Notes: generated from the sequence alone by a model not told the origin. Shown: positions 1 to 8,504, counted from the first letter of the stretch. The stretch is DNA of 64,000 nt from Pseudomonas sp. B21-015 (GCF_024749285.1 NZ_CP087196.1:186001-250000), one strand, 5' to 3'. Numbers and translations: made by a program.

Positions 1-1065
1 ATGACAACTCAATCAAAGCAAAAAATCGCTGTCGGCGTTGCCGCGGTGATGGCGGTCGGCGTGTTGATTTACCTGCTGGCGCCGGGCTTGTTCGGCAAGC
101 GCACCCAGCAGAACACCAACGATGCTTTCGTCTCGGCGGACTTCACCCTGGTGGCACCGCGCGTGGCGGGGTTCATCAAGGAAGTGCTGGTGGAAGACAA
201 TCAGCAGGTCAAGGCAGGACAGCTACTGGCCTTGATCGACGATCGCGATCTGCGTGCTGCCGCAGAGGCTGCCGACGCTGAAACCCTGGTGGCCAGGGCG
301 CAACTTCAGAACGCTCGTTCAACCCTTGAGCGCCAGACATCGGTGATCGCTCAGGCCCAGGCCACGGTGGTTTCGGCGAAAGCGGAAATGGCCTTCGCCG
401 AGCATGAACTTAACCGCTACAACCACCTCGCCGGGGTAGGCGCTGGCACGGTGCAGAATGCTCAGCAAGCGCGCACGCGCATCGACCAGGCCTCCGCTCG
501 CTTGGCCAATGCCACGGCAGTGCTCGCGGCGGAACGCAAGCAGGTAGAGATCCTGACCGCCCAGCGTGACGCGGCCGAAGGTGGGCTGAAACGAGCGCAA
601 GCGGCGCTGGAAATGGCCAGCTATGAGTTGTCCTATACGCGCATCGTCGCGCCCCAGGACGGCATGGTCGGCGAGCGCGCGGTGCGGGTCGGCGCTTATG
701 TCACACCGGGCAGCAAGATTCTGGCCGTGGTGCCGTTGGAGCGGGCCTATGTGGTCGCCAATTTTCAGGAAACCCAACTGACTGATGTACAGCCGGGGCA
801 GAGCGTGCAAGTGCACGTCGACAGCCTCGGCGGCGAAGCCCTGCGCGGTCGCGTCGAGAGCATCGCACCGGCCACTGGCGTGACCTTCGCCTCGGTCAAA
901 CCGGACAACGCCACCGGCAACTTCACCAAGGTTGTGCAACGGATTGCGGTGAAAATCGTTCTGGAGCCGGGTCAGGCGTTGGCCGAGCGGTTGCGGGTGG
1001 GGATGTCGGTGGAGGCGAGGATTGATACTGCCAGCAGCGGCGAACGTGAGGTCGCGCAACGATGA
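1..1065 (+). CDS. HlyD/EmrA-family periplasmic adaptor of a tripartite efflux pump
   Basis: This is a 354-residue membrane fusion protein with one N-terminal membrane anchor (about residues 9-29), a first biotinyl-lipoyl half (VAPRVAGFIKEVLVEDNQQV), a long alpha-helical hairpin (about 85-205), and the matching second lipoyl half followed by a beta-barrel region. That is the EmrA/HlyD layout: it bridges an inner-membrane pump and an outer-membrane channel in the periplasm. Its stop overlaps the next gene's ATG in an ATGA arrangement, so the two are translationally coupled. The ATG is the first base of the window, so an upstream EmrB-type MFS pump gene is likely but not visible. The substrate is unknown. 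Confidence 0.88.
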   Translation: MTTQSKQKIAVGVAAVMAVGVLIYLLAPGLFGKRTQQNTNDAFVSADFTLVAPRVAGFIKEVLVEDNQQVKAGQLLALIDDRDLRAAAEAADAETLVARAQLQNARSTLERQTSVIAQAQATVVSAKAEMAFAEHELNRYNHLAGVGAGTVQNAQQARTRIDQASARLANATAVLAAERKQVEILTAQRDAAEGGLKRAQAALEMASYELSYTRIVAPQDGMVGERAVRVGAYVTPGSKILAVVPLERAYVVANFQETQLTDVQPGQSVQVHVDSLGGEALRGRVESIAPATGVTFASVKPDNATGNFTKVVQRIAVKIVLEPGQALAERLRVGMSVEARIDTASSGEREVAQR

Positions 1066-2630
1066 ACTTTGTTAATCGCACACCCCTGTGGCGAGGGAGC
1101 TTGCTCCCGCTGGGCTGCGAAGCGGCCCCAAAAATTGCGAGTGCTGCGCACTCGAACGGGAGCAAGCTCCCTCGCCACAGAGTCAGCATTCATTCAGTGG
1201 TTTTTGTGCTGAGCCTGTTTTCATTGAGCGCCTGCACCGTCGGCCCGGACTTCCAGAAACCGCTGCCGCAGCAAGTGGCCGAATGGTCAAAACCGGGCAA
1301 CGCCGCCGCCAGTCAGATCGCTTCCAGCGAAATGGACGAACGCTGGTGGGAGGTATTCAACGACCCAAAACTCTCGGCCCTGACCCAACGCGCCCTGACC
1401 GATAACCTCGACCTGAAACTCGCCAGCAGCCGCTTGCAGCAAAGCCGCGCCGCGCGTCAGGTGGTCACCGCCAACCGCTATCCCAACACCGCCGCCACCG
1501 GCAGCTACGGGCGCAAACGCAACAGCGGTGAAGGCCTGAACGATCCGTCGGGCAACAACGGCGACTCGGCGTACAACCTGTGGGATGCAGGCTTTTCCGC
1601 CTCCTGGGAACTGGATTTCTGGGGCCGGGTGCGCCGCGAAACCGAAGCCGCCGATGCCACCCTGGAAGTGGCGGAAAACGATCGTCGTGGCGTGCTGCTG
1701 TCGGTGCTCGCCGAAACCGCTCAGGACTACATTCAACTGCGCGGTGTGCAAAGCACCCGGGCCGTCACCGAGCAGAACCTCGACGTCGCCCGGCACAGTT
1801 TGAAACTCTCGCAACTGCGCCTGGCGGACGGGGTGGCGACGGACCTGGACGTTGCCGAAGCCGCTGCGCAAGTCGCGGCCATCGAATCACGTTTGCCGGC
1901 GCTGGAGCAGCGTCAGTCGCAACTGATCAACGCCCTGAGCCTGTTGATGGGCGAACCGCCGCAAGCGCTGTCCGCCGAGTTATCCACAGACGCTCCCGTG
2001 CCGCAAACCCCGCGTCAGGTCGCCATCGGCTTGCCGTCGCAATTGGCCGAGCGCCGCCCGGACATCCGTCAGGCCGAAGCCCGTTTGCATGCCGCTACCG
2101 CCAGCATCGGCGTGGCCAAGGGTGACTTCTATCCGCGGATCACCCTGTCGGGCAACATCGGTTCACAAGCCCTGCAACTGAGCGATTTCGGCTCCTGGGG
2201 CTCACGTTCGTTCGGCATCGGCCCGCAATTGAGCCTGCCGCTGTTCGATGGCGGCCGCCTGCGCGGCATGTTGCACCTGCGCGAAGCACAGCAACAGGAA
2301 GCGGCCCTGGCCTACCAGCAAACCGTGCTGCGGGCCTGGCATGAAATCGACGATCAACTCACCGCCTACAACGCCAGTCAGTTGCGTCGCGACAGCCTCG
2401 CCGAAGCCGTGCGTCAGAACCAGATCGCCCTGCGCACCGCGCAACAGCAATACGTCGAAGGGGTGGTGGATTTCGTCAATGTCCTCACCGTGCAAGGCGA
2501 ATTGCTGGCGACCCAGCAGCAGTGGGTCGAGAGCTCGACCGGGGTGTCGTTGGCGATGGTTGGCTTGTATAAGGCGCTGGGTGGGGGATGGGAGTCGGTG
2601 TATCCGGTGGCGGAGACGGCGCAGCTCTGA
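1062..2630 (+). CDS. NodT/OprM-family outer membrane efflux lipoprotein with a REP inside its leader
   Basis: The 522-residue protein is an outer-membrane factor of the NodT/OprM family, the exit duct for the adaptor encoded just upstream. A lipobox (LSLFSLSAC, Cys57) precedes the mature CTVGPDF start typical of the family, and two outer-membrane efflux repeats follow. The leader is abnormal: residues about 9-40 are encoded by a REP palindrome (1086-1180), so the signal peptide reads MNFVNRTP, then REP-encoded sequence, then the hydrophobic stretch. ATG 1062 overlaps the upstream stop (ATGA), which favours it. In-frame GTGs at 1197 and 1206 lie after the REP but have no clear ribosome site. 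Whether the long leader still works is unknown. Confidence 0.85.
   Translation: MNFVNRTPLWRGSLLPLGCEAAPKIASAAHSNGSKLPRHRVSIHSVVFVLSLFSLSACTVGPDFQKPLPQQVAEWSKPGNAAASQIASSEMDERWWEVFNDPKLSALTQRALTDNLDLKLASSRLQQSRAARQVVTANRYPNTAATGSYGRKRNSGEGLNDPSGNNGDSAYNLWDAGFSASWELDFWGRVRRETEAADATLEVAENDRRGVLLSVLAETAQDYIQLRGVQSTRAVTEQNLDVARHSLKLSQLRLADGVATDLDVAEAAAQVAAIESRLPALEQRQSQLINALSLLMGEPPQALSAELSTDAPVPQTPRQVAIGLPSQLAERRPDIRQAEARLHAATASIGVAKGDFYPRITLSGNIGSQALQLSDFGSWGSRSFGIGPQLSLPLFDGGRLRGMLHLREAQQQEAALAYQQTVLRAWHEIDDQLTAYNASQLRRDSLAEAVRQNQIALRTAQQQYVEGVVDFVNVLTVQGELLATQQQWVESSTGVSLAMVGLYKALGGGWESVYPVAETAQL
1086..1180. repeat. REP inverted pair (GTGGCGAGGGAG class) within a coding region
   Basis: Perfect 24-bp inverted arms (1086-1109 and 1157-1180) flank an imperfectly symmetric centre (gctgcga/tgctgcgcac). 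The same class and the same length (95 bp) recur at 45614-45708. It lies in frame within the start of the outer-membrane lipoprotein gene. Confidence 0.9.
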
Positions 2631-2669
2631 TCGGCGAGCACACTCTTTCAACCAATGATGGCCATCCGC

Positions 2670-2697
2670 TTGACGCGCACCCCCGCTGTCGTAGACT
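2670..2697 (+). promoter_or_regulatory. Candidate sigma-70 promoter for the HlyD/M50 operon
   Basis: TTGACG at 2670-2675 and TAGACT at 2692-2697 are separated by 16 bp and lie 27 bp before the ATG at 2725. This supports a new transcription unit separate from the Emr-type genes. No experimental support. Confidence 0.5.
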
Positions 2698-2724
2698 CCG
2701 CTCATCCGTCAGGGAGTTACGGTT

Positions 2725-3507
2725 ATGCGGCGTTTTCGTATTTTGGTTATGGGATTGACCTTTGTAACGTGCGTAGTACAGGCGCAAACGCCTGCGCCAG
2801 ACGATCCGTTGCTGGAAAGCAGCGCGGTCGGCGGTGATGCGTCGGCCAGCAGTGAAGCCCGTGGTGTGCTGCGAGCCCGGGATCAGGCAGTGCTCGCCAG
2901 TGAGTTGTCGGGGCGGATTGTCGAGTTGCCGTTCAGTGAGGGCGAGTCGTTCAAGAAGGGCGATATCCTGGCGCGGTTTGACTGTTCGGCCTATCAGGCT
3001 CAGCTCAACGCGGCCCAGGCCGCCAACCGTGGCGCCGGTGAGGAGCTGGCCCATAACCGGCAACTGGCGGCGTTGAATTCGGTCGGGCGCTTTGAAGTGG
3101 CGCGGGCCGAGGCCAAGGTCAGCGAAACCCAGGCGCAATCTCAGGTTTATCAGGTTCAGGTCAAGCGTTGCAGCGTGGTCGCGCCGTTCGATGGTCAGGT
3201 CGTCGAACGCAAGGTCAAGCGCTACGAAAGCGTCGCTGCTGGCACGCCGCTGCTGGACGTAGTCGATAACCGCACTCTGGAAATTCATCTGTTGGTGCCG
3301 TCGCGCTGGATGGGCAAACTCAAGCCCGGCCAGACGTTCAGTTTTGTCCCCGATGAAACCGGTCGGCCTCTGGATGCCACGGTCAAGCGCCTCGGTGCGC
3401 GGATCGATGAAGGCAGCCAGACCTTGCTGCTGGTGGCGACACTGCCCAACGCCAGCGGTCTGTTGGCCGGCATGAGCGGAACGGCGCGTTTCGCGGAGCT
3501 CAAGTGA
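2725..3507 (+). CDS. Small HlyD-like periplasmic adaptor subunit
   Basis: This 260-residue protein has an N-terminal signal peptide (MRRFRILVMGLTFVTCVVQA, cleavage near residue 20), then a lipoyl half (LSGRIVELPFSEGESFKKGD), a short coiled hairpin, the second lipoyl half (CSVVAPFDGQVVERKV) and a beta-barrel. It is an exported, probably soluble membrane-fusion protein, shorter than RND adaptors such as AcrA. A GGGAG ribosome site precedes the ATG. Its TGA overlaps the GTG start of the next gene. With the next two genes it forms a three-adaptor operon. A role in exporting the giant repeat protein encoded downstream is inferred from location. Confidence 0.82.
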   Translation: MRRFRILVMGLTFVTCVVQAQTPAPDDPLLESSAVGGDASASSEARGVLRARDQAVLASELSGRIVELPFSEGESFKKGDILARFDCSAYQAQLNAAQAANRGAGEELAHNRQLAALNSVGRFEVARAEAKVSETQAQSQVYQVQVKRCSVVAPFDGQVVERKVKRYESVAAGTPLLDVVDNRTLEIHLLVPSRWMGKLKPGQTFSFVPDETGRPLDATVKRLGARIDEGSQTLLLVATLPNASGLLAGMSGTARFAELK

Positions 3508-4823
3508 ACGCCCCGGTAACGGGCGGCGCCGAGCAGGTGTTCGCAAGGTTTCTTGACCTCGAACGCCAGACCCGCGCCGCTCGCAATCCTTCGCAACTGG
3601 CTTACAGTCTGGTCAATGACGGCCAGGCGCTGTTCGGTTTCCGCCATGCCGCGCTGTTGATCGCCGGCAAGGTGCAGGCGGTGACCGGTGTCAGCGCCGT
3701 GGAACCGAATGCGCCGTTCGTGGCGTTTGTCGAGCAAGCGGTCGCGCAGTTGTTCAAGCTTGGCGTGCTGAAACAGGCTCGGGTGATCACACCCGATCTC
3801 CTTGGCCAATCCATTCAGGCCGACTGGCAAAGTCTGTCAGCCGCTCAGGTGTTCTGGTTGCCGCTGATCGATCATCGGGGCGAGGTGTTCGGTGGTCTGT
3901 GGCTGGCGCGGGATGTGCCGTGGAATCCTTCCGAGCAAGTGCTGCTGTCGCAACTGGGCGACACCTACAGCCACGCCTGGCTGGCGCTCCAACCGCGCAA
4001 ACCCTGGCGGCTACGCTGGACGCGCAAGCGTCAGGTGGCGCTGGTCGCTGTGTTGTTGCTCGGGTTGCTGATTCCGGTGCGCCAATCGGTGCTGGCACCG
4101 GCCGAAGTCGTCCCGCTGGGCGGTCGGGTGGTGGCGGCGCCGCTGGACGGGGTGATCGCCGAGTTCCTGGTCAAACCCAACCAGACGGTGAAAACCGGCG
4201 ACCTGCTGCTGCGCTTCGAAAGCACCACGCTCAAGGCTCAGGCCGATGTGGCCGAGCGCGCCCTGGGCGTTGCCGAAGCGGAACTCAAGGCCAATTCCCA
4301 ACGCTCCTTCGCCGATGCCGAATCCAGTTCGAAAATCGATCTGCTGGCGGCCCGCGTCGAGCAAAAGCGCGCCGAGCGGGATTACGCCCGTGAACTGCTC
4401 AAACGCAGCGAGGTACGCGCCGAACGGGACGGCATCGCGGTGTTCGCCGACGCTGAGCGTTGGACCGGCAAACCGGTGCAAACCGGCGAGCGGCTGATGG
4501 AAATCGCCGACCCGAACCAGGCCGAGTTGCGCATCGAATTGGCCGTGGGCGATGCGATTTCCCTGGCGCCGGGAGCGCAAGTCGCGCTGTTTCTTGACAG
4601 CGATCCGTTGCAGCGGCATCTGGCCAAACTCGAACGTTCGGCCTACGAAGCGCAGCCCACCGCTGCCGGGCAACTGGCTTATCGACTGGATGCGACGTTC
4701 GACGCCGCACCGCCACGCATCGGCTTGCGTGGCACCGCGAAAGTCTTCGGCGACCGAGCGCCGCTGGCGTTGTACCTGTTGCGTCGACCGCTGGCCGGGT
4801 TACGTCAGAGCGTGGGTCTTTAG
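3504..4823 (+). CDS. GAF-like domain fused to a membrane-anchored HlyD adaptor
   Basis: The 439-residue protein starts at a GTG overlapping the previous stop (GTGA). Residues about 15-160 resemble a GAF-type sensory fold and lie on the cytoplasmic side. One membrane segment follows (about 178-195, VALVAVLLLGLLIPV), then a periplasmic HlyD part with lipoyl halves (PLDGVIAEFLVKPNQTVKTG), a coiled hairpin rich in Glu/Ala/Arg, and a barrel. Adaptors normally have no cytoplasmic sensor, so this fusion could link an intracellular signal to export. The GAF call rests on overall pattern only and no ligand motif was identified. The stop directly abuts the next ATG. Confidence 0.75.
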   Translation: MNAPVTGGAEQVFARFLDLERQTRAARNPSQLAYSLVNDGQALFGFRHAALLIAGKVQAVTGVSAVEPNAPFVAFVEQAVAQLFKLGVLKQARVITPDLLGQSIQADWQSLSAAQVFWLPLIDHRGEVFGGLWLARDVPWNPSEQVLLSQLGDTYSHAWLALQPRKPWRLRWTRKRQVALVAVLLLGLLIPVRQSVLAPAEVVPLGGRVVAAPLDGVIAEFLVKPNQTVKTGDLLLRFESTTLKAQADVAERALGVAEAELKANSQRSFADAESSSKIDLLAARVEQKRAERDYARELLKRSEVRAERDGIAVFADAERWTGKPVQTGERLMEIADPNQAELRIELAVGDAISLAPGAQVALFLDSDPLQRHLAKLERSAYEAQPTAAGQLAYRLDATFDAAPPRIGLRGTAKVFGDRAPLALYLLRRPLAGLRQSVGL

Positions 4824-6920
4824 ATGAGCCTGCCGAGCCTGCGGGCAGACCTGCAATTGTCGACGGCGGCTCCGGCCCTCGACGGTTCACCGTGCTGGAC
4901 CCTGGCCGACCCGGTGCGAGGGCGTTATTTCAAACTTGGTGCGGCGGCGATGCGTCTGTTGCGCCATTGGTCTCTGGGCGATCCCGAGCAAGTGCTGCGT
5001 GCGGCCAACCGCGAGCCGGGGCTGGCGCTGGATGGCGCGGCGCTTGAGCAATTGCTGGAATTTTTGCGTGGCCACGACCTGATCAGCGCCCTCGATGCGC
5101 CGCAGCGCGCCAGTTACAGCTTGAAGGCCGCGGCTCAGCGCCAGAGCCTGTGGCAAATCCTGTTGCATCAATACCTGTTTTTCCGGATTCCGCTGTGGCG
5201 CCCGGACGCTTTTCTCAATCGCGTCTGGCCGTGGCTGGAGCGTTTCGGCCCACGCGCATTGCGCTACGGATTGCCCGCGACGCTGGGGCTTGGGGTGTTT
5301 CTGGTGTCGCGGGACTGGCAGCGATTCATCGCCACGTTTCCGCACCTGTTCAGCCTCGGCGGTGCGCTGGCGTTCGCAGTGGCGCTGTTTTTCGCCAAGC
5401 TGTGCCACGAGTTCGGCCACGCCTTCATGGCCAAGCGCGCCGGTTGTCGGGTGCAGAGCATGGGCGTGGCGTTCATGGTGCTGCTGCCGATGTTTTACAC
5501 GGACGTCAGCGACGCCTGGCGCGTCAATGATCGACGTGCACGGTTGCTGATCGGTGCCGGTGGGGTGCTGGCGGAACTGGTGCTGGCGTGTATTGCGCTG
5601 CTTGCCTGGTCACTGCTGCCTGACGGCCCCGGACGTACGGCGGCGTTCATGCTCGCCAGTGCGACCTGGATCACCACACTGGTGATCAACCTCAACCCGT
5701 TCATGCGTTTCGACGGCTACTTCTTGCTCAGCGATTTCTGGGAAGTGGACAACCTTCAAGGGCGCGCCTTTGCCTTGTGCCGCTGGCGGCTGCGCGAGTT
5801 TTTGTTTGGTTACGCTGCCCCGGCGCCGGAGCCGTGGTCGCCGAAGATGCAGCGGCGTCTGCTGATCTGGGGGTATGGCGCGTGGCTGTGGCGCGCGGCG
5901 CTGTTTTTCGGGATTGCGCTGGCGGTCTATCACCTGTTCTTCAAGGTATTGGGGATCTTCCTGATGCTGGTGGAACTGGTCTGGTTCATCTTCTTGCCGA
6001 TCCTGAACGAGTGGCGGCAATGGTGGAGCCGTCGCGAACAGGCGCATGCGCCTCGAGTGCTGCTCAGCGGTTTGACGTTGCTCGGGTTGTTGTTGCTGCT
6101 GGCGTTGCCGTGGCGCAGCGCGGTGGAGTTGCCGACGATGCTGGAGGCTGGACGCGCCAGTGCCCTGCACGCGCCGGTGGCGGCGCGGGTCAAAACAGTG
6201 AGTGTGCACGACGGCCAGGTCGTCGCTCAGGGTGAGGTGTTGATCGAACTGGAGTCGCCGGACCTGGACTCACGCCAGGCCATCGTCCGTCGCGAGATCC
6301 AGATTCAGCAGTTACAGATGCGTCGTCAGGCCGGTCGTAGCGAAACCGCGGCCGATGCTGGAATCGTCGAACAGCGCTTGGCTGAAGCCGTGGCCGAATA
6401 CCGAGGCCTGGCCGCCCAGCGCGAGCGACTGCTGTTGCGCGCACCCCACGCCGGCAAAGTGCGCGATCTGCTGCCGCAGTTGGTGGCCGGTCGCTGGCTT
6501 TCGACCAAAGATCCTTTGGCGCGGGTGGTCGAAGACGGCGCGCGGTTGCGCGGTTATCTGGCCGAAGCCGAACTCTGGCGTGTTGCTCCGGGTGCCAGTG
6601 GGCGGTTCATCGCCGATGACCCGATGCACCCTGCGATCGCCGTGCAATTGACCGAAATCGATACCAACGGCGTGGCTTACGTCGATCAGGAAGCACTGAC
6701 TTCCGATCACCATGGGCCGATTGCCGTACGCCGGGATCAGCATCAGCGCGCCGAGCCGGTACAGGCGCAGTACGGCGCGCGGTTGAGCATCCTCGAAAAC
6801 ACCCCGACACCGGTGCAACCCTTGCGCGGCCTAGTGGTGTTGCAGGGCCGCGGCGAGTCGGTGCTGGGCGTTGCCTGGCGGCGCATGGCGGCTCTGGGGG
6901 TCAGGGAAAGCGGTTTCTAA
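4824..6920 (+). CDS. Site-2-protease-like M50 metallopeptidase fused to an HlyD domain
   Basis: The 698-residue polytopic protein has three parts. The N-terminal ~95 residues resemble a PqqD-like winged helix, a fold used elsewhere to bind leader peptides. The middle (about 140-420) is membrane-embedded and carries HEFGH (residues 195-199) and NPFMRFDG (291-298), the zinc ligands and third-ligand motif of the S2P/M50 family, so the protease site looks intact. The C-terminal part (about 430-698) has lipoyl halves and a helical hairpin like HlyD. Such fusions accompany export of large repeat proteins or peptides. It could process or guide a substrate during export; the LEPR-bearing giant protein is the obvious candidate, but that is inference. 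Confidence 0.82.
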   Translation: MSLPSLRADLQLSTAAPALDGSPCWTLADPVRGRYFKLGAAAMRLLRHWSLGDPEQVLRAANREPGLALDGAALEQLLEFLRGHDLISALDAPQRASYSLKAAAQRQSLWQILLHQYLFFRIPLWRPDAFLNRVWPWLERFGPRALRYGLPATLGLGVFLVSRDWQRFIATFPHLFSLGGALAFAVALFFAKLCHEFGHAFMAKRAGCRVQSMGVAFMVLLPMFYTDVSDAWRVNDRRARLLIGAGGVLAELVLACIALLAWSLLPDGPGRTAAFMLASATWITTLVINLNPFMRFDGYFLLSDFWEVDNLQGRAFALCRWRLREFLFGYAAPAPEPWSPKMQRRLLIWGYGAWLWRAALFFGIALAVYHLFFKVLGIFLMLVELVWFIFLPILNEWRQWWSRREQAHAPRVLLSGLTLLGLLLLLALPWRSAVELPTMLEAGRASALHAPVAARVKTVSVHDGQVVAQGEVLIELESPDLDSRQAIVRREIQIQQLQMRRQAGRSETAADAGIVEQRLAEAVAEYRGLAAQRERLLLRAPHAGKVRDLLPQLVAGRWLSTKDPLARVVEDGARLRGYLAEAELWRVAPGASGRFIADDPMHPAIAVQLTEIDTNGVAYVDQEALTSDHHGPIAVRRDQHQRAEPVQAQYGARLSILENTPTPVQPLRGLVVLQGRGESVLGVAWRRMAALGVRESGF

Positions 6921-6932
6921 GGGAGAACAGCG

Positions 6933-7430
6933 ATGGCGAACAGCGCTTCAGTGGCACCGGACGGTTTGGTGGTCAGGCCTTCGCGGGCCAGCGATGGACC
7001 TTTTTTGCACAGCCTTTACCAGGCGGCGCGCCCGGATCTGCAGTGGATCGACGGTGAGCAGGAGGTGGTTGAACAGGTGGTTGCCCAGCAATTCAACGTG
7101 CAGGAACAAGGGCTGGGGGAGAATTTCCCCAACGCCATGCATTACGTGATCGAGAAGCTCGACACGGCCATCGGCGCGCTGACCACGGATTTCGGCCCCA
7201 ATGAAATTCGCGTGCTGTACCTGGCGTTCATCCCCCAGGCCCGAGGCCGGGGTTACGGTCGGACGGTGCTGCAAGGCGTGCAAAAAGCCGCGCAACAAAT
7301 CCGCTGCCCGGTGGCAACGGTGGTCTGGGCCAACAACCCCCATGCGCGCCAGCATTACCTGGCCCTGGGGTTTCAGGTTGAAGAGCGCAACCCGGCGGCG
7401 GAGCGGCTGGTGTGGTATCCGAAGGGTTGA
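6933..7430 (+). CDS. GNAT-family N-acetyltransferase
   Basis: This 165-residue protein has the GNAT fold: N-terminal LVVRPSRASDGPFL, the acetyl-CoA loop (LAFIPQARGRGYGRTVLQ, matching R/QxxGxG/A), and the C-terminal VVWANNPHARQHYLALGFQ strand-helix with the usual YxxxGF ending. It would transfer acetyl from acetyl-CoA to an amine, but the acceptor is unknown. It follows the M50-HlyD gene by 12 bp with a GGGAG ribosome site, so it is probably co-transcribed. It could modify the exported protein or act in self-protection; the sequence does not decide. Confidence 0.85.
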   Translation: MANSASVAPDGLVVRPSRASDGPFLHSLYQAARPDLQWIDGEQEVVEQVVAQQFNVQEQGLGENFPNAMHYVIEKLDTAIGALTTDFGPNEIRVLYLAFIPQARGRGYGRTVLQGVQKAAQQIRCPVATVVWANNPHARQHYLALGFQVEERNPAAERLVWYPKG

Positions 7431-7445
7431 ATACATACCGCCCCT

Positions 7446-7535
7446 TGTGGGAGCGAGCCTGCTCGCGAAAGGACCATCACTTTCAAAATCATTATTGAAT
7501 GACCCACCGCTATCGCGAGCAGGCTCGCTCCCACA
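7446..7535. repeat. REP inverted pair (GGGAGCGAGCCTGCTCGCGA class)
   Basis: One REP reads TGTGGGAGCGAGCCTGCTCGCG on the plus strand and its mate is inverted near 7512-7535, separated by about 40 bp. It lies between converging genes, the normal place for Pseudomonas REPs, and may act as a terminator or mRNA stabiliser. Confidence 0.9.
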
Positions 7536-7548
7536 TTGAGATCCATGT

Positions 7549-7860
7549 TCAGTTGAACGCGATGTAGAAGTACCCCAGTTGCGGATCACGCCCCATCGCC
7601 GGTACTCGCGAAACAAAAATATCTTCTACCTGACCCAGCTCCGGCAACTCCAGCGCACACAAGCCATCGACAAAGTCAGTGGGTTGCAGGCTGTTGAGCT
7701 CGACACTGAACGGCATGCGCTCGCTTTTGGGCATCTGTGAGTGGGGCGTTTCTTTCAGGGCGTCGATATGGATCGGCAGTTCACTGCCATCGGGCAACCG
7801 CAGCGTCCCCGTCTTGCCCAGCAGAGCCTGAAAGTGTTGGCTTTGAACCTGTTGCAGCAT
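7549..7860 (-). CDS. DUF6916 family protein
   Basis: The 103-residue soluble protein (MLQQVQSQHFQALLGKTGTL...) matches my memory of the DUF6916 family, often found next to microcystin-dependent/phage-collar (Mdp) proteins. It has no signal peptide, membrane segment or catalytic motif. It lies downstream of the Mdp gene on the same strand, with a strong hairpin (7885-7910) between them. Function is unknown. Its place among export and modification genes suggests it belongs to the same surface system. Confidence 0.7.
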   Translation of the reverse strand: MLQQVQSQHFQALLGKTGTLRLPDGSELPIHIDALKETPHSQMPKSERMPFSVELNSLQPTDFVDGLCALELPELGQVEDIFVSRVPAMGRDPQLGYFYIAFN

Positions 7861-7884
7861 GGCATCACTCCATCAAGCAAAAGT

Positions 7885-7910
7885 GGCCGGGGGATTTGCA
7901 TCCCCCGGCC
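7885..7910 (-). terminator. Hairpin between the Mdp gene and the DUF6916 gene
   Basis: GGCCGGGGGA and TCCCCCGGCC form a perfect 10-bp stem with a 6-base loop; in the minus-strand RNA it is followed by ACTTTTGC. It may partly terminate transcription after the Mdp gene and lower DUF6916 expression. Confidence 0.6.
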
Positions 7911-7916
7911 AGCCCC

Positions 7917-8504
7917 TCAGTTACGCGAAGGGAACAAGCCGTTCAGGGCGATGCTGAAGTTGAGCACCAGGAACGGGTTCATCACCTCCATGGGCAAACC
8001 GTTGCCGGCGGACGAGATTTCCCCCGTCACCGTGCTGGTTACGCCCTTGAGCGGCACGGCTGCGGCACCTTGTTGATCGGAGTAAATACTCGCCGAGCCG
8101 GGCCCACCACCCGAAGCGCCGATGTAGGAGTTGGTCGCGGTCGGGTTGGTGACCGGGTTGCTCGCCGGGCTGGCCAGTTGCAGGGTGGTGGTGGCCGTGA
8201 GCCCGGACAAGGCGTGGGTGTGGTTGGGCAGGTTGTTGATGGTCGCGGTGACGTTCTCGGTGCCGGAGAATTCGCCGATGACACGCGGGGTCAGGCCCAG
8301 GCCGTTGCCCTGGGCCATCGGCAGACGGCCCTGCAGATTGGGCAACATGAAATTGGTGGTGCCATTGCCTCCATAGTAGGTTCCCAGTAGTGCGAAAACC
8401 GTGTTGTATTGCGAGATGCTCAGCGTCTGGCCGTTGCATAGGGCCCAGCCGTTGGGCGCGAAGTTAAAGGCGAAAGACTGGATAGTGCCGATGAATACTT
8501 CCAT
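7917..8504 (-). CDS. Phage tail collar / microcystin-dependent (Mdp) family protein
   Basis: The 195-residue protein begins with a canonical tail-collar domain (residues 1-75: GTIQSFAFNFAPNGWALCNG, ALLGTYYGGNG, FMLPNLQGRLPM) and ends with a Gly/Ser/Thr-rich beta region. NHTH (about residue 95) is the usual histidine motif of the family. The family includes short tail-fibre tips and host-encoded Mdp proteins of unknown role. No other phage gene is near, so this is a domesticated or surface-related copy and not part of a prophage. It is divergent from the glycosyltransferase at 8766. It could be an exported accessory to the giant protein, but this is unproven. Confidence 0.85.
   Translation of the reverse strand: MEVFIGTIQSFAFNFAPNGWALCNGQTLSISQYNTVFALLGTYYGGNGTTNFMLPNLQGRLPMAQGNGLGLTPRVIGEFSGTENVTATINNLPNHTHALSGLTATTTLQLASPASNPVTNPTATNSYIGASGGGPGSASIYSDQQGAAAVPLKGVTSTVTGEISSAGNGLPMEVMNPFLVLNFSIALNGLFPSRN

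Noticed and set aside
7917..8504. Prophage remnant
   Set aside because: No other phage structural, integrase or lysis gene is near, and the collar gene has a host-type Mdp pattern.
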